Source: Dermacoccus abyssi (lineage in GTDB: Bacteria > Actinomycetota > Actinomycetes > Actinomycetales > Dermatophilaceae). Taken from it: a DNA stretch of 64,000 nucleotides. Shown here piece after piece: positions 10,686-17,638 of this stretch. The first letter of the stretch is position 1, and each line of letters begins with the position of its first letter. Location of the stretch: positions 62,001 to 126,000 of the forward strand of contig NZ_QWLM01000006.1 in NCBI RefSeq assembly GCF_003515945.1, written 5' to 3'. Under the pieces are notes generated by a model, which was not told the DNA's origin, searched no databases, and was given only the letters and a program-made list of their open reading frames with translations. The position numbers and the translations under genes are program-made.

Positions 10686-10949
10686 ATGGTGACCATGAGC
10701 ACCCACCCCGAGCAGTGGACCCGCTGGGTCGAGAAGGCCTGCACCGCGCTGGACCTCGACCCGGCAGATGTCGACATCGATCTCGTCCACGAGCTGTCGA
10801 AGAACGTCTCGCACGAGGTGACGCGGCCACTGGCGCCGGTCTCGAGCTACCTCCTCGGCATCGCCGTCGGGCGACGCCTCGAGCGGGGCGAGCCCGTGGA
10901 CGCCGCGGCTCAGCGCGAAATCGCGGACCGCGTTCCGCTCACCGACTGA
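10686..10949 (+). CDS. DUF6457 domain protein
   Basis: The 87-residue protein contains the pattern HPEQWTRWVEKACTALDLDPADVDIDLVHELSKNVSHEV in its first half and SSYLLGIAVGRRL in its second. I recognise this as the small actinobacterial DUF6457 family, commonly encoded beside molybdenum-cofactor genes. Function is unproven; a partner role for molybdopterin synthesis or nucleotide transfer is inferred from neighbours only. ATG 10686 is used, with another ATG 9 bp downstream. The inverted repeat at 10595-10660 separates it from mobA. Confidence 0.72.
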   Translation: MVTMSTHPEQWTRWVEKACTALDLDPADVDIDLVHELSKNVSHEVTRPLAPVSSYLLGIAVGRRLERGEPVDAAAQREIADRVPLTD

Positions 10950-10967
10950 CGTCGTGCGCTGATCGAC

Positions 10968-11966
10968 TCAGCCGCCGATGGCATTCATCGGGCGTGGCGG
11001 CTGCAGGAAGCCTGGCTCGTTGATGCCGTGTCCGGGCAGCTTGCCTGCGAGGCACTCGTGGATCTTCGCGGTGATGTCGTCGTCGCTCGCGCCGGAGCGC
11101 AGGATGTCGCGCAGGTTCGTCTCCGTGCGCGAGAACAGGCACGAGCGCAGCTGGCCGTCGGAGGTGAGGCGCAGGCGGTCGCACGCCCCGCAGAACGGCA
11201 TGGTGACGCTCGCGACGACGCCGACGCGGGCGGGTCCGCCGTCGACCTCGAACAGTTCGGCCGGTGCGGCACCGCGGCCAGGCACCTCCGTGAGCGTGTG
11301 GTGCGCGCGCAGGGCATCGAGGATCTCGGCGCCCGTGATCATTTCGGTGCGCGACCAGATGTGCCCGCCGTCGAGCGGCATCTGCTCGATGAAGCGCAGT
11401 TCGTAGCCTTCACGGATCGCCCACTCGAGCAGGTCGTTCGCTTCGTCGTCGTTCTCACCGCGCAGCAGCACGGTGTTGACCTTGATCGGCTCGAAACCGG
11501 TAGCGCGGGCGGCGTCGAGACCGGCCATGACGTCGTCGAAGCGGCCCCGACGGGTCATCGTCTTGAAGCGCTCCGGGTCGAGGGTGTCGAGGCTGACGTT
11601 GAGTCGCGCAAGTCCCGCTTCCCGAAGCGGTTCCGCGAGACGGGCAAGGCCGATGCCGTTCGTCGTCATCGAGATCTCGGGGTGCCCCTCCGGCCCCTCG
11701 AGTGCCGCGAGACCTTCGACGATGGCGACGATGTCGGGGCGCAGAAGCGGCTCTCCCCCGGTGAGCCGGATCTCGGCGATGCCGGCCTCCACCGCAACGC
11801 GCGCGATGGTGAGCATCTCCTCGAGGGTGAGCAGCGTCGGTTTCGGTGCGAGCGGCACACCGTCCGCCGGCATGCAGTAGGTGCAGCGCAGGTTGCACTT
11901 GTCCGTGAGCGAGATGCGCAGGTCGCGGTGGACGCGTCCGAAGGAATCGACCAGCCCGTGGGTCAT
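10968..11966 (-). CDS. moaA: GTP 3',8-cyclase (radical SAM MoaA)
   Basis: The 332-residue radical SAM protein has the N-terminal cluster motif CNLRCTYC (Cys 24, 28, 31), the SAM-binding TGGEPLLR region, and the C-terminal second cluster CGACDRLRLTSDGQLRSC (C-x2-C-x13-C). It ends in the conserved Gly-Gly needed for activity. With MoaC it converts GTP to cyclic pyranopterin monophosphate, the first step of molybdenum-cofactor synthesis. ATG 11966 overlaps the moaE stop (ATGA), so the two are translationally coupled. moaC is not in the window. Confidence 0.96.
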   Translation of the reverse strand: MTHGLVDSFGRVHRDLRISLTDKCNLRCTYCMPADGVPLAPKPTLLTLEEMLTIARVAVEAGIAEIRLTGGEPLLRPDIVAIVEGLAALEGPEGHPEISMTTNGIGLARLAEPLREAGLARLNVSLDTLDPERFKTMTRRGRFDDVMAGLDAARATGFEPIKVNTVLLRGENDDEANDLLEWAIREGYELRFIEQMPLDGGHIWSRTEMITGAEILDALRAHHTLTEVPGRGAAPAELFEVDGGPARVGVVASVTMPFCGACDRLRLTSDGQLRSCLFSRTETNLRDILRSGASDDDITAKIHECLAGKLPGHGINEPGFLQPPRPMNAIGG

Positions 11967-12397
11967 GTCAGGCCCGACCAGACGTCGTCGCCGTCGGTGT
12001 TGTGCTGGTGCTTCCAGATCGGCAGGGAGCGCTTCACCTCTTCGACGAGTTCGTTGCACAGCGCGAACGCCAGGGCCCGGTGCGGTGACGACACCGCTGC
12101 GACGATCGCGATGTCCCCGACGCCGAGGCGTCCGACCCGGTGCGTGACGGCGATGCGGGCGACACCGTCAGGGTCGAGCCGCGCGGCTACGTCGGACGCG
12201 ATGTGCGCCATCGTCTCGCTGGCGCTGGGGTGGGCCGAGTAGTCGAGGTGCGTGACCTCACCGTCGATCTGCGGGTCGTGGTTGCGGACCGCTCCGACGA
12301 AGCTCGCGGTGGCTCCCTGACGGGCGTCCTCGACGGCGTCGAGGTGGGCCTGCAGATCGAGCGGCGCGTCGACGACGTCGGCGATGAGGACCGGCAT
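11963..12397 (-). CDS. moaE: Molybdopterin synthase catalytic subunit MoaE
   Basis: The 144-residue protein has the MoaE core: GATASFVGAVRNHD near the N-terminus, a Tyr/His-containing LDYSAHPSA segment, AVTHRVGRLGVGDIAIVAAV, and the catalytic Lys-containing VKRSLPIWKHQH near the C-terminus. With a MoaD sulfur carrier it inserts two sulfurs into cyclic pyranopterin monophosphate. moaD is not adjacent. It is the first gene of a two-gene unit with moaA (4-bp overlap). A molybdoenzyme fragment at the right edge of the window may be an end user. Confidence 0.93.
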   Translation of the reverse strand: MPVLIADVVDAPLDLQAHLDAVEDARQGATASFVGAVRNHDPQIDGEVTHLDYSAHPSASETMAHIASDVAARLDPDGVARIAVTHRVGRLGVGDIAIVAAVSSPHRALAFALCNELVEEVKRSLPIWKHQHNTDGDDVWSGLT

Positions 12398-12502
12398 CAG
12401 CGCCCGCCCCCAGAGGTGCTCGAACGGTGACAGCGCATTGGTTCATGCTATCCCAGTCGGCTTGACGCCCGGTGTCCTCCACCTGGGTGAGCAATGGGTA
12501 AC

Positions 12503-12535
12503 GAAAACGCGGAACCCAAGGGATTCCGCGTTTTC
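12503..12535 (-). terminator. Intrinsic terminator after tRNA-Val(CAC)
   Basis: A 12-bp inverted repeat (GAAAACGCGGAA and its complement, closing at 12535), with A/T at the stem ends, lies directly downstream of the tRNA on the minus strand. Confidence 0.75.
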
Positions 12536-12537
12536 TG

Positions 12538-12614
12538 TGGTGGATGTAAAGGGACTCGAACCCCTGACCTCTCGCGTGTGAAGCGAACGCTCTAACCAAC
12601 TGAGCTATACATCC
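12538..12614 (-). tRNA. tRNA-Val (anticodon CAC)
   Basis: The cloverleaf is complete: acceptor GGATGTA/TACATCC, D arm GCTCAGTTGGTTAGAGC, anticodon loop TTCACAC giving CAC, and T arm with GTTCGAGTCC. The 3' CCA is encoded at 12538-12540. It reads the GUG Val codon. Confidence 0.95.
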
Positions 12615-12675
12615 GTGTGGTGCGCGGGAAACATTAGTCGAACTCCTGCCCGACACCAAACCGGCCACGGGCCGC

Positions 12676-13122
12676 TCAGCCCAGGCCGGGCACCTTCACG
12701 AGGAAGTCCTTGGCGAAGTCCGGGAACCAGCCCGGCACGCCGGACACGGCGAACATCGCCCAGAAGATCGCCAGCACGAGCGCAAACGTCAGAAGGGCCG
12801 CGATGGCCTTGGCCCACAAGCCCTTCTTCTCGAGCCAGTCCCACCAGGCCTCGACGGTGCCGCGCACCCACTTGAGCAGGTTCTGGGCCCACTCGAACTC
12901 ACTCGCCCAGATACCCAGCCCGATGAAGATGATGACCCAGCCGGGCCCCGGGAACGGCAACAGGATGATGCCGATGAGGACGACGATGAGACCGAAGATG
13001 GCCACCGCCATCCGGTAGATCTGCGCGCTTCGAGGGTTGGCGCGGATGCGTCGTCGCCACTCCCAGCGATCGCGATCGCCTCCGTCGACGGGCGTCGCCC
13101 CGTGTGCCTGCTCCTCGTGCAT
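12676..13122 (-). CDS. TIGR02611-type PGPGW transmembrane protein
   Basis: The 148-residue protein has a hydrophilic N-terminus with Arg-rich WRRRIRANP, two adjacent membrane helices around IVVLIGIILLPFPGPGWVIIFIGLGIW, and another near ALLTFALVLAIFWAMFAV. The PGPGW motif between the first two helices defines the actinobacterial TIGR02611 family. Function is unknown. A Trp-rich amphipathic stretch (EAWWDWLEKKGLW) lies between the helices. It sits alone between a tRNA-Val gene and the folate genes. Confidence 0.82.
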   Translation of the reverse strand: MHEEQAHGATPVDGGDRDRWEWRRRIRANPRSAQIYRMAVAIFGLIVVLIGIILLPFPGPGWVIIFIGLGIWASEFEWAQNLLKWVRGTVEAWWDWLEKKGLWAKAIAALLTFALVLAIFWAMFAVSGVPGWFPDFAKDFLVKVPGLG

Positions 13123-13179
13123 GGCAAGGAAGCCTACGAGGCGCAGCGCCTTCGTGCACCTTGACCGGTGAACAGCGTG

Positions 13180-14022
13180 TCAGGAGAGGAGTTCGTCCTG
13201 ACGCTCGGCGAACACCTCGGCAAGTCGTGCGCTGACGCGGCCCGGCGTGCCCTCCTCGCCCAACTGCCGTTCGTTGATGGCGTGAATCCCCTGCACGTTT
13301 CGCGTCGAGGACGTGAGGAACGCCTCATCGCATTCCGTGAGGACATCGAAGCTCAGCGGCTTTTCGACAATCTCGATTCCGGCCTCGCGGCCCCAGCGGA
13401 TGGCGAGGTCACGGGTGATGCCTGCGAGGGGGCCGTCCTCGAGCGGCGGCGTGACGACGCGCTCCCCCAGTACGACGAAAATGTTGGAGCCCGTGCCCTC
13501 ACACAGGTTCCCGAGGGTGTTCGCGAAGATCGCCTCGCTGCCACCGTTCTGCTTCGCGGCGGCCAGTGCGACGACGTTCTCGGCGTACGAGGTCGTCTTG
13601 AGTCCGGCGACCGCCGAGTTCTCGTTTCGCGTCCAACGCACGGTCGCAACCTTCGTCGTCGGCGCCGGGCGCGGTACGGCGGAAGCAGTGACGATGTGGG
13701 TCGGCGGGGCGTTGCCGCGGTCGGAACCGAGCGGCCCGACACCGCCCGTCACCGTGTAGCGCAGACGCCCGAAATCGATCTGGTCACCTTCGAGCACGGC
13801 GGCGATACCGTCGTCGACCTTGGCTCGGTCGAGCTTGGGCAGCCCCAGGCCGGCGAGCGAGCGGTCCATGCGGTCGTGGTGCATCTCCAGCGCGAAGACA
13901 CGGCCGTTCTCCACCTTGGCGGTCTCGAAGACGCCGTCCCCGACCGTCACGCCGTGATCGATCGGCGAGATGGCGGCCCCGTCGTCGACGCGTCGACCTT
14001 CGACCCAGATTCGGACGCTCAT
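13180..14022 (-). CDS. pabC: Class IV PLP aminotransferase (aminodeoxychorismate lyase-like)
   Basis: The 280-residue protein matches class IV PLP enzymes: DHGVTVGDGVFET near residue 22, LKTTSYAENVVALAAAK with the PLP Lys near residue 140, and EGTGSNIFVV (the ExxxxNxF substrate loop). The preceding gene encodes a PabB-like enzyme and the start overlaps its stop by 4 bp (ATGA), so conversion of aminodeoxychorismate to p-aminobenzoate for folate is the best call. Branched-chain or D-amino-acid aminotransferase activity cannot be excluded from sequence. Confidence 0.83.
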   Translation of the reverse strand: MSVRIWVEGRRVDDGAAISPIDHGVTVGDGVFETAKVENGRVFALEMHHDRMDRSLAGLGLPKLDRAKVDDGIAAVLEGDQIDFGRLRYTVTGGVGPLGSDRGNAPPTHIVTASAVPRPAPTTKVATVRWTRNENSAVAGLKTTSYAENVVALAAAKQNGGSEAIFANTLGNLCEGTGSNIFVVLGERVVTPPLEDGPLAGITRDLAIRWGREAGIEIVEKPLSFDVLTECDEAFLTSSTRNVQGIHAINERQLGEEGTPGRVSARLAEVFAERQDELLS

Positions 14023-15152
14023 GCATTCCTCCCAGTGTGTGGGCCATCAGCGATGCCCAACAGTCGACGTGCCTTAAGTTCGGTCTCGTGCCACTCGGTG
14101 CCGGGGTCGGAATCCCAGGTGATTCCCGCACCCGCACCGAACGACACTCCACCAGAGACTATCGGCCCGGAGGCCGATTCGTTTCGGTGTATTTCGCGAC
14201 CGTTCTCGCGCCAAAACGTCCGGATTCCGACGGCGAGTTCAGCCTGCCCGGTTGTGCCGTCAACCCACCCGATCGCGCCGCAGTAGGGGCCGCGCGGGGC
14301 GGTCTCCAGTTCGGCGATGACGTCCAGCGCACTGCTCTTCGGAGCGCCCGAGACCGACCCTGGCGGGAAGGTGGCGTCGAAGACCTCGGGCCAGCGGACA
14401 CCGTCGCGCATCTGCCCACGCACGGTCGACACGAGATGAACGAGCCCCGGGTGGTGCTGGGCCTCGAGCAGACCGTCGACGCTGACCGTTCCCGGCCCAC
14501 AGACGCGCTGCAGATCGTTGCGCACGAGGTCGGTGATCATGATGTTCTCCGTGGCGTCCTTCGCGAGCATGCGCTCGAGCGTCGAGGCGGTGCCCTTGAT
14601 CGGTGCCGACGTCAGCGCGCTCCCCTCGCGCGCCAGAAAGAGCTCGGGCGAGGCGCTTGCGATGTCGACGTGCCCCTCGACATCGACGCGGCACGCGTAG
14701 GGCGCCGGATTGTCGACGAGGAGATCCGCGAAGAGGTGATCGAGATCGTCGCGTTCGGCACCGTCTGCGCCGTCCCGCTCGAGAACACGGCAGAGATTGA
14801 CCTGGTAAACGCGGCCCCGTGCGATGTCGTCCCGGATCGCAGCGACGCCGCGTTCGTAGGCCCCGCGGTCGAGGCTCGTGCGCCAGGCGCCTTGCGCCAC
14901 CGTCGATGCCTGGTGATCGGGCTCATCGCTTCCCAGTCTCGCCTCGAGAGCCCCTGCCCACGCGCGATCTTCGTGGTGGACGACGTGACGCAACCGCGCC
15001 GCCGTGACCCGGCCCTCGAAGGTGACGACGAGCGCGTGGAACGCCGGCTCGTCGAGCGCGGCGAGGTCGTCGTGGACGGACTCCACACCCCACGCACTCA
15101 CCGTGCGGAACAGGGCGCGTTCGCCGCGCGCCTGCTCGATACCGCCCATCAC
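14019..15152 (-). CDS. pabB: Aminodeoxychorismate synthase component I (PabB-like chorismate-binding enzyme)
   Basis: The 377-residue protein carries the chorismate-binding domain signature: YQVNLCR, ASASPELFL, SAPIKGTA, DLVRNDLQRVC, and GSVSGAPK with the C-terminal GAGAGITWDSDP. PIKGT is typical of aminodeoxychorismate synthases, where the Lys forms a covalent intermediate. It should aminate chorismate using ammonia from a PabA amidotransferase, which is not in the window. It is translationally coupled to the following class IV aminotransferase. It is shorter than many PabB proteins because the N-terminal domain is reduced. Confidence 0.87.
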   Translation of the reverse strand: MMGGIEQARGERALFRTVSAWGVESVHDDLAALDEPAFHALVVTFEGRVTAARLRHVVHHEDRAWAGALEARLGSDEPDHQASTVAQGAWRTSLDRGAYERGVAAIRDDIARGRVYQVNLCRVLERDGADGAERDDLDHLFADLLVDNPAPYACRVDVEGHVDIASASPELFLAREGSALTSAPIKGTASTLERMLAKDATENIMITDLVRNDLQRVCGPGTVSVDGLLEAQHHPGLVHLVSTVRGQMRDGVRWPEVFDATFPPGSVSGAPKSSALDVIAELETAPRGPYCGAIGWVDGTTGQAELAVGIRTFWRENGREIHRNESASGPIVSGGVSFGAGAGITWDSDPGTEWHETELKARRLLGIADGPHTGRNA

Positions 15153-15173
15153 GCCGCAAGGCTAGAACATAGG

Positions 15174-15204
15174 AAAACACCCCCGGCGCTCGGCCGGGGG
15201 TGTT
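15174..15204 (-). terminator. Intrinsic terminator of the first tRNA array
   Basis: AAAACACCCCCGG pairs with CCGGGGGTGTTT around a short loop, directly downstream of tRNA-Val on the minus strand. The stem ends are A/T-rich, giving a classical intrinsic terminator. Confidence 0.85.
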
Positions 15205-15210
15205 TCGAGG

Positions 15211-15285
15211 TGGTGGGCGATACTGGGTTTGAACCAGTGACCTCTTCCGTGTCAAGGAAGCGCGCTACCGCTGCGCCAATCGCCC
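15211..15285 (-). tRNA. tRNA-Val (anticodon GAC), copy 1
   Basis: Acceptor GGGCGAT, anticodon stem CTTCC/GGAAG around loop TTGACAC (GAC), T arm GGTTCAAACC, and encoded CCA at 15211-15213. It is identical to the copy at 15962-16036. Confidence 0.95.
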
Positions 15286-15296
15286 GAGAACGGGAT

Positions 15297-15372
15297 TGGA
15301 GCGGACAACCGGGCTCGAACCGGCGACCTCAACCTTGGCAAGGTTGCGCTCTACCAACTGAGCTATGTCCGC
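15297..15372 (-). tRNA. tRNA-Gly (anticodon GCC), copy 1
   Basis: Acceptor GCGGACA, anticodon stem CAACC/GGTTG around TTGCCAA (GCC), T arm GGTTCGAGCC, with encoded CCA at 15297-15299. The tRNA body is identical to the copy at 16146-16218, which lacks encoded CCA. Confidence 0.95.
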
Positions 15373-15473
15373 CTGTTTCCTCGACCTCGCGGTCTCGGCA
15401 ACGACGAGAACGTTACCCGGTTCATCGATCGTTCACCAAATCGCGGATGTGCACAGCGCTCAGGCGGCTTCGC

Positions 15474-15860
15474 TCACTCCTCGACGACGTGGATCGCCGA
15501 CTCCTCGGCGCTCTCGTCACCGCCGGCGTAACCCTCGTCGGACGCGACGAGGTCCTTCTCCTCGTCCTCTCGTTCGCCCTCGTCCGGGGCGACGAGGCGA
15601 CCGGCCTCACGCGTGTCGGCCTGCTCCGAGACACCATCGGGGTTGCCGTACGCGGAGTCGGGGTCGACGTCCGGCGTTTCCTCGGCCAGGCGCTCGTCGA
15701 GGGTCTCGGTGCCGCCGTGGTCGGCCCAGCGGGGCTCCTTCTCGGGGGCCGCGATGCCGGCGTCGAGGGCCTCTTCGTACTCGCGGCCACTCATGTCGTC
15801 CGCGGCCGAAGCCTGATCGGCGAATTCGCTCAGCGTGCCTTCGTCTTCGTGGTTCGTCAT
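15474..15860 (-). CDS. DUF5709 acidic protein
   Basis: The 128-residue protein is strongly acidic and probably disordered, with EYEEALDAGIAAPEKEPRW near the N-terminus and TLDERLAEETPDVDP in the middle. These features match the actinobacterial DUF5709 family, whose function is unknown. ATG 15860 (MTNHEDEG) is used; the open frame continues upstream but becomes basic and tRNA-derived there. The gene lies between two tRNA arrays, all on the minus strand, and each array has its own terminator. Confidence 0.78.
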   Translation of the reverse strand: MTNHEDEGTLSEFADQASAADDMSGREYEEALDAGIAAPEKEPRWADHGGTETLDERLAEETPDVDPDSAYGNPDGVSEQADTREAGRLVAPDEGEREDEEKDLVASDEGYAGGDESAEESAIHVVEE

Positions 15861-15919
15861 GGGACCATCATGACAGGCGGATCCGGCGGCACGACGTGGG
15901 AGCCGGGGCCGAAACGCGA

Positions 15920-15953
15920 ACGATCCCCGCAGCGGAAGGGCTGCGGGGATCGT
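15920..15953 (-). terminator. Intrinsic terminator of the second tRNA array
   Basis: A perfect 13-bp stem (ACGATCCCCGCAG and complement, arms 15920-15932 and 15941-15953) with an 8-nt loop lies just downstream of tRNA-Val copy 2 on the minus strand, before the DUF5709 gene. Confidence 0.8.
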
Positions 15954-15961
15954 CATCGAAC

Positions 15962-16036
15962 TGGTGGGCGATACTGGGTTTGAACCAGTGACCTCTTCCG
16001 TGTCAAGGAAGCGCGCTACCGCTGCGCCAATCGCCC
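15962..16036 (-). tRNA. tRNA-Val (anticodon GAC), copy 2
   Basis: The sequence is identical to the copy at 15211-15285, including encoded CCA at 15962-15964. The anticodon loop TTGACAC gives GAC. It is the last tRNA of the Gly-Cys-Val array. Confidence 0.95.
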
Positions 16037-16037
16037 G

Positions 16038-16108
16038 AGGTGGAGACGGGATTTGAACCCGTGTAGACGGCTTTGCAGGCCGTTGCCTCGCCTCTCGGCC
16101 ACTCCACC
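16038..16108 (-). tRNA. tRNA-Cys (anticodon GCA)
   Basis: Acceptor GGTGGAG/CTCCACC, anticodon stem ACGGC/GCCGT around CTGCAAA (GCA), T arm GGTTCAAATCC, and discriminator U73, the identity base for Cys. No CCA is encoded. Only one base separates it from tRNA-Val. Confidence 0.95.
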
Positions 16109-16145
16109 ACGCGAGGAAATCTCGCACGTGTCCAAGAAGACACAG

Positions 16146-16218
16146 AGCGGACAACCGGGCTCGAACCGGCGACCTCAACCTTGGCAAGGTTGCGCTCTAC
16201 CAACTGAGCTATGTCCGC
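16146..16218 (-). tRNA. tRNA-Gly (anticodon GCC), copy 2
   Basis: The body is identical to the copy at 15297-15372, but no CCA follows the discriminator. It is first in the Gly-Cys-Val array, which is a common actinobacterial order. Confidence 0.95.
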
Positions 16219-16374
16219 CTGAAGCTTCGCGCAGTGCGCGTCGCAACGAGGTGAAACTGTAACCCATCCCTGTCGCGGGCGCCAACTTGTCGCAGGCACA
16301 GGGGGCCTCGGCCCAGGGCAGGCACCGCCGTGGGCACGAGATCGACTCGTCCACCGCCCGCACTCACCGGCAGC

Positions 16375-17529
16375 TCAGGCCGAGCGACGCTCCGCGTCGT
16401 CCTGCGTTTCAGTGCCTGCGGCCTCGTCATGGGCACCGTCGGCCGCCGTGAGCCGCGCGGGGGTTCGCTCCCCCTCGGGACGCACGTGGCTCGCGCCGAG
16501 GGAGTCGAGGTCCTCCTGGTCATACGGGCGATCGCTCGTCTCGAGGACGCGGGAGCGCACCTTGGCCACCTGCTCCTCGATGAGGCCCTTAGTACGCGCA
16601 CGCACGCCCTTCGGCGCCGAGGCAACCGGCCACAGCCGCGCGACGGCCGAGTTGAGGGCCGCGCCGATGAGCACCGAGATCGCGAGGAAGTACAACCAGA
16701 TGAGCACGATGATCGTCGCGGCGAGGGGCCCGTAGATCGAGATGCCGCCCACCGAAGCCGACAGCCAGTTACGCAGGAAGACCGAGATGACGACCCACGC
16801 GACGAGCGTGAAGGCGGCCCCGGGCAGGTCGCGCACCCACGGCGTCCGGATCGGCGTGGCGATGTAATAGAGCGTGGCGAAGGCCACGATCGTCAGGCCG
16901 CCGACCACCGGCCAGTACAGCGACAGAAGGAACAGGAAGCCCGGCGGCAGGAGGCGTCCGAGCAGGTCCGGGCCGAGCACGATGAGCGGCAACACGACAC
17001 CCATGACGAGCAGCGCGCAGAAATAGAGGGCGACCGAGAGCATGCGCGTCCGCACGATGCCTCGCTCCCCGCCCTGGCCGTACATGATCGAGACGGTGTC
17101 GATGATGACGTTCACCATGCGCGAACCGGACCACAGCGAGATGAGGAACCCGATCGAGACGACATCGGGGCGGCCGCCGTCGAGGGCGTCCTGCAGGGTC
17201 GGCATGAGGACGTTCTGCAATGCCTCGCCCGACAGCACGCTCGCCATGGACGCCTCGATGGAGCCGGTGATCTCGTCGACCGTGCGCCCACCGAGCGCCT
17301 GACCGACGTAACCCATGACGCCGAGCAGCCCGTAGACGAGGGGCGGGAACGACAACAGGGCGAAGAAGCCGGCCTCCGAGGCGAGACCCGTCACGCGGTA
17401 GCGCATGCACTGTCGCACCGTGACGAGCACGAGGCGGATGAGTGCGTAGAGGCCCGGCACACGGCGGGCCCAGGTGCGAGCGAACGTGCGGAATCGGGAG
17501 GGCTCCTCCACGACCGGTTGCTCACTCAC
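16375..17529 (-). CDS. YihY/BrkB family inner-membrane protein
   Basis: The 384-residue protein has about six membrane helices, including GFFALLSFPPLVYGLLGVMGY, VALYFCALLVMGVVLPLIVL, and TIIVLIWLYFLAISVLIGAAL (the conserved LIWLYFxA...GA segment). These define the YihY/BrkB family, often misnamed ribonuclease BN; its transport or envelope role is not established. The last 80 residues are hydrophilic and rich in Arg, Glu and Asp, probably cytosolic. Translation starts at GTG 17529. It is divergent from glgX. Confidence 0.85.
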   Translation of the reverse strand: MSEQPVVEEPSRFRTFARTWARRVPGLYALIRLVLVTVRQCMRYRVTGLASEAGFFALLSFPPLVYGLLGVMGYVGQALGGRTVDEITGSIEASMASVLSGEALQNVLMPTLQDALDGGRPDVVSIGFLISLWSGSRMVNVIIDTVSIMYGQGGERGIVRTRMLSVALYFCALLVMGVVLPLIVLGPDLLGRLLPPGFLFLLSLYWPVVGGLTIVAFATLYYIATPIRTPWVRDLPGAAFTLVAWVVISVFLRNWLSASVGGISIYGPLAATIIVLIWLYFLAISVLIGAALNSAVARLWPVASAPKGVRARTKGLIEEQVAKVRSRVLETSDRPYDQEDLDSLGASHVRPEGERTPARLTAADGAHDEAAGTETQDDAERRSA

Positions 17530-17638
17530 GCCGCAAAATTAGCGACCGAACGGCCCGAATTCGTGCTGCCACGCCCGAGCGTCCACCCGAAAGTAGTCGA
17601 ATCGAGGGTTGTCCCCTGCTCGTGGTTAGGTAAAGCCC

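Noticed and set aside
15297-16218. Repeated tRNA and hairpin sequences resembling a CRISPR-like array
   Set aside because: The repeats are identical tRNA genes and terminators with irregular spacing, with no spacer units or cas genes.
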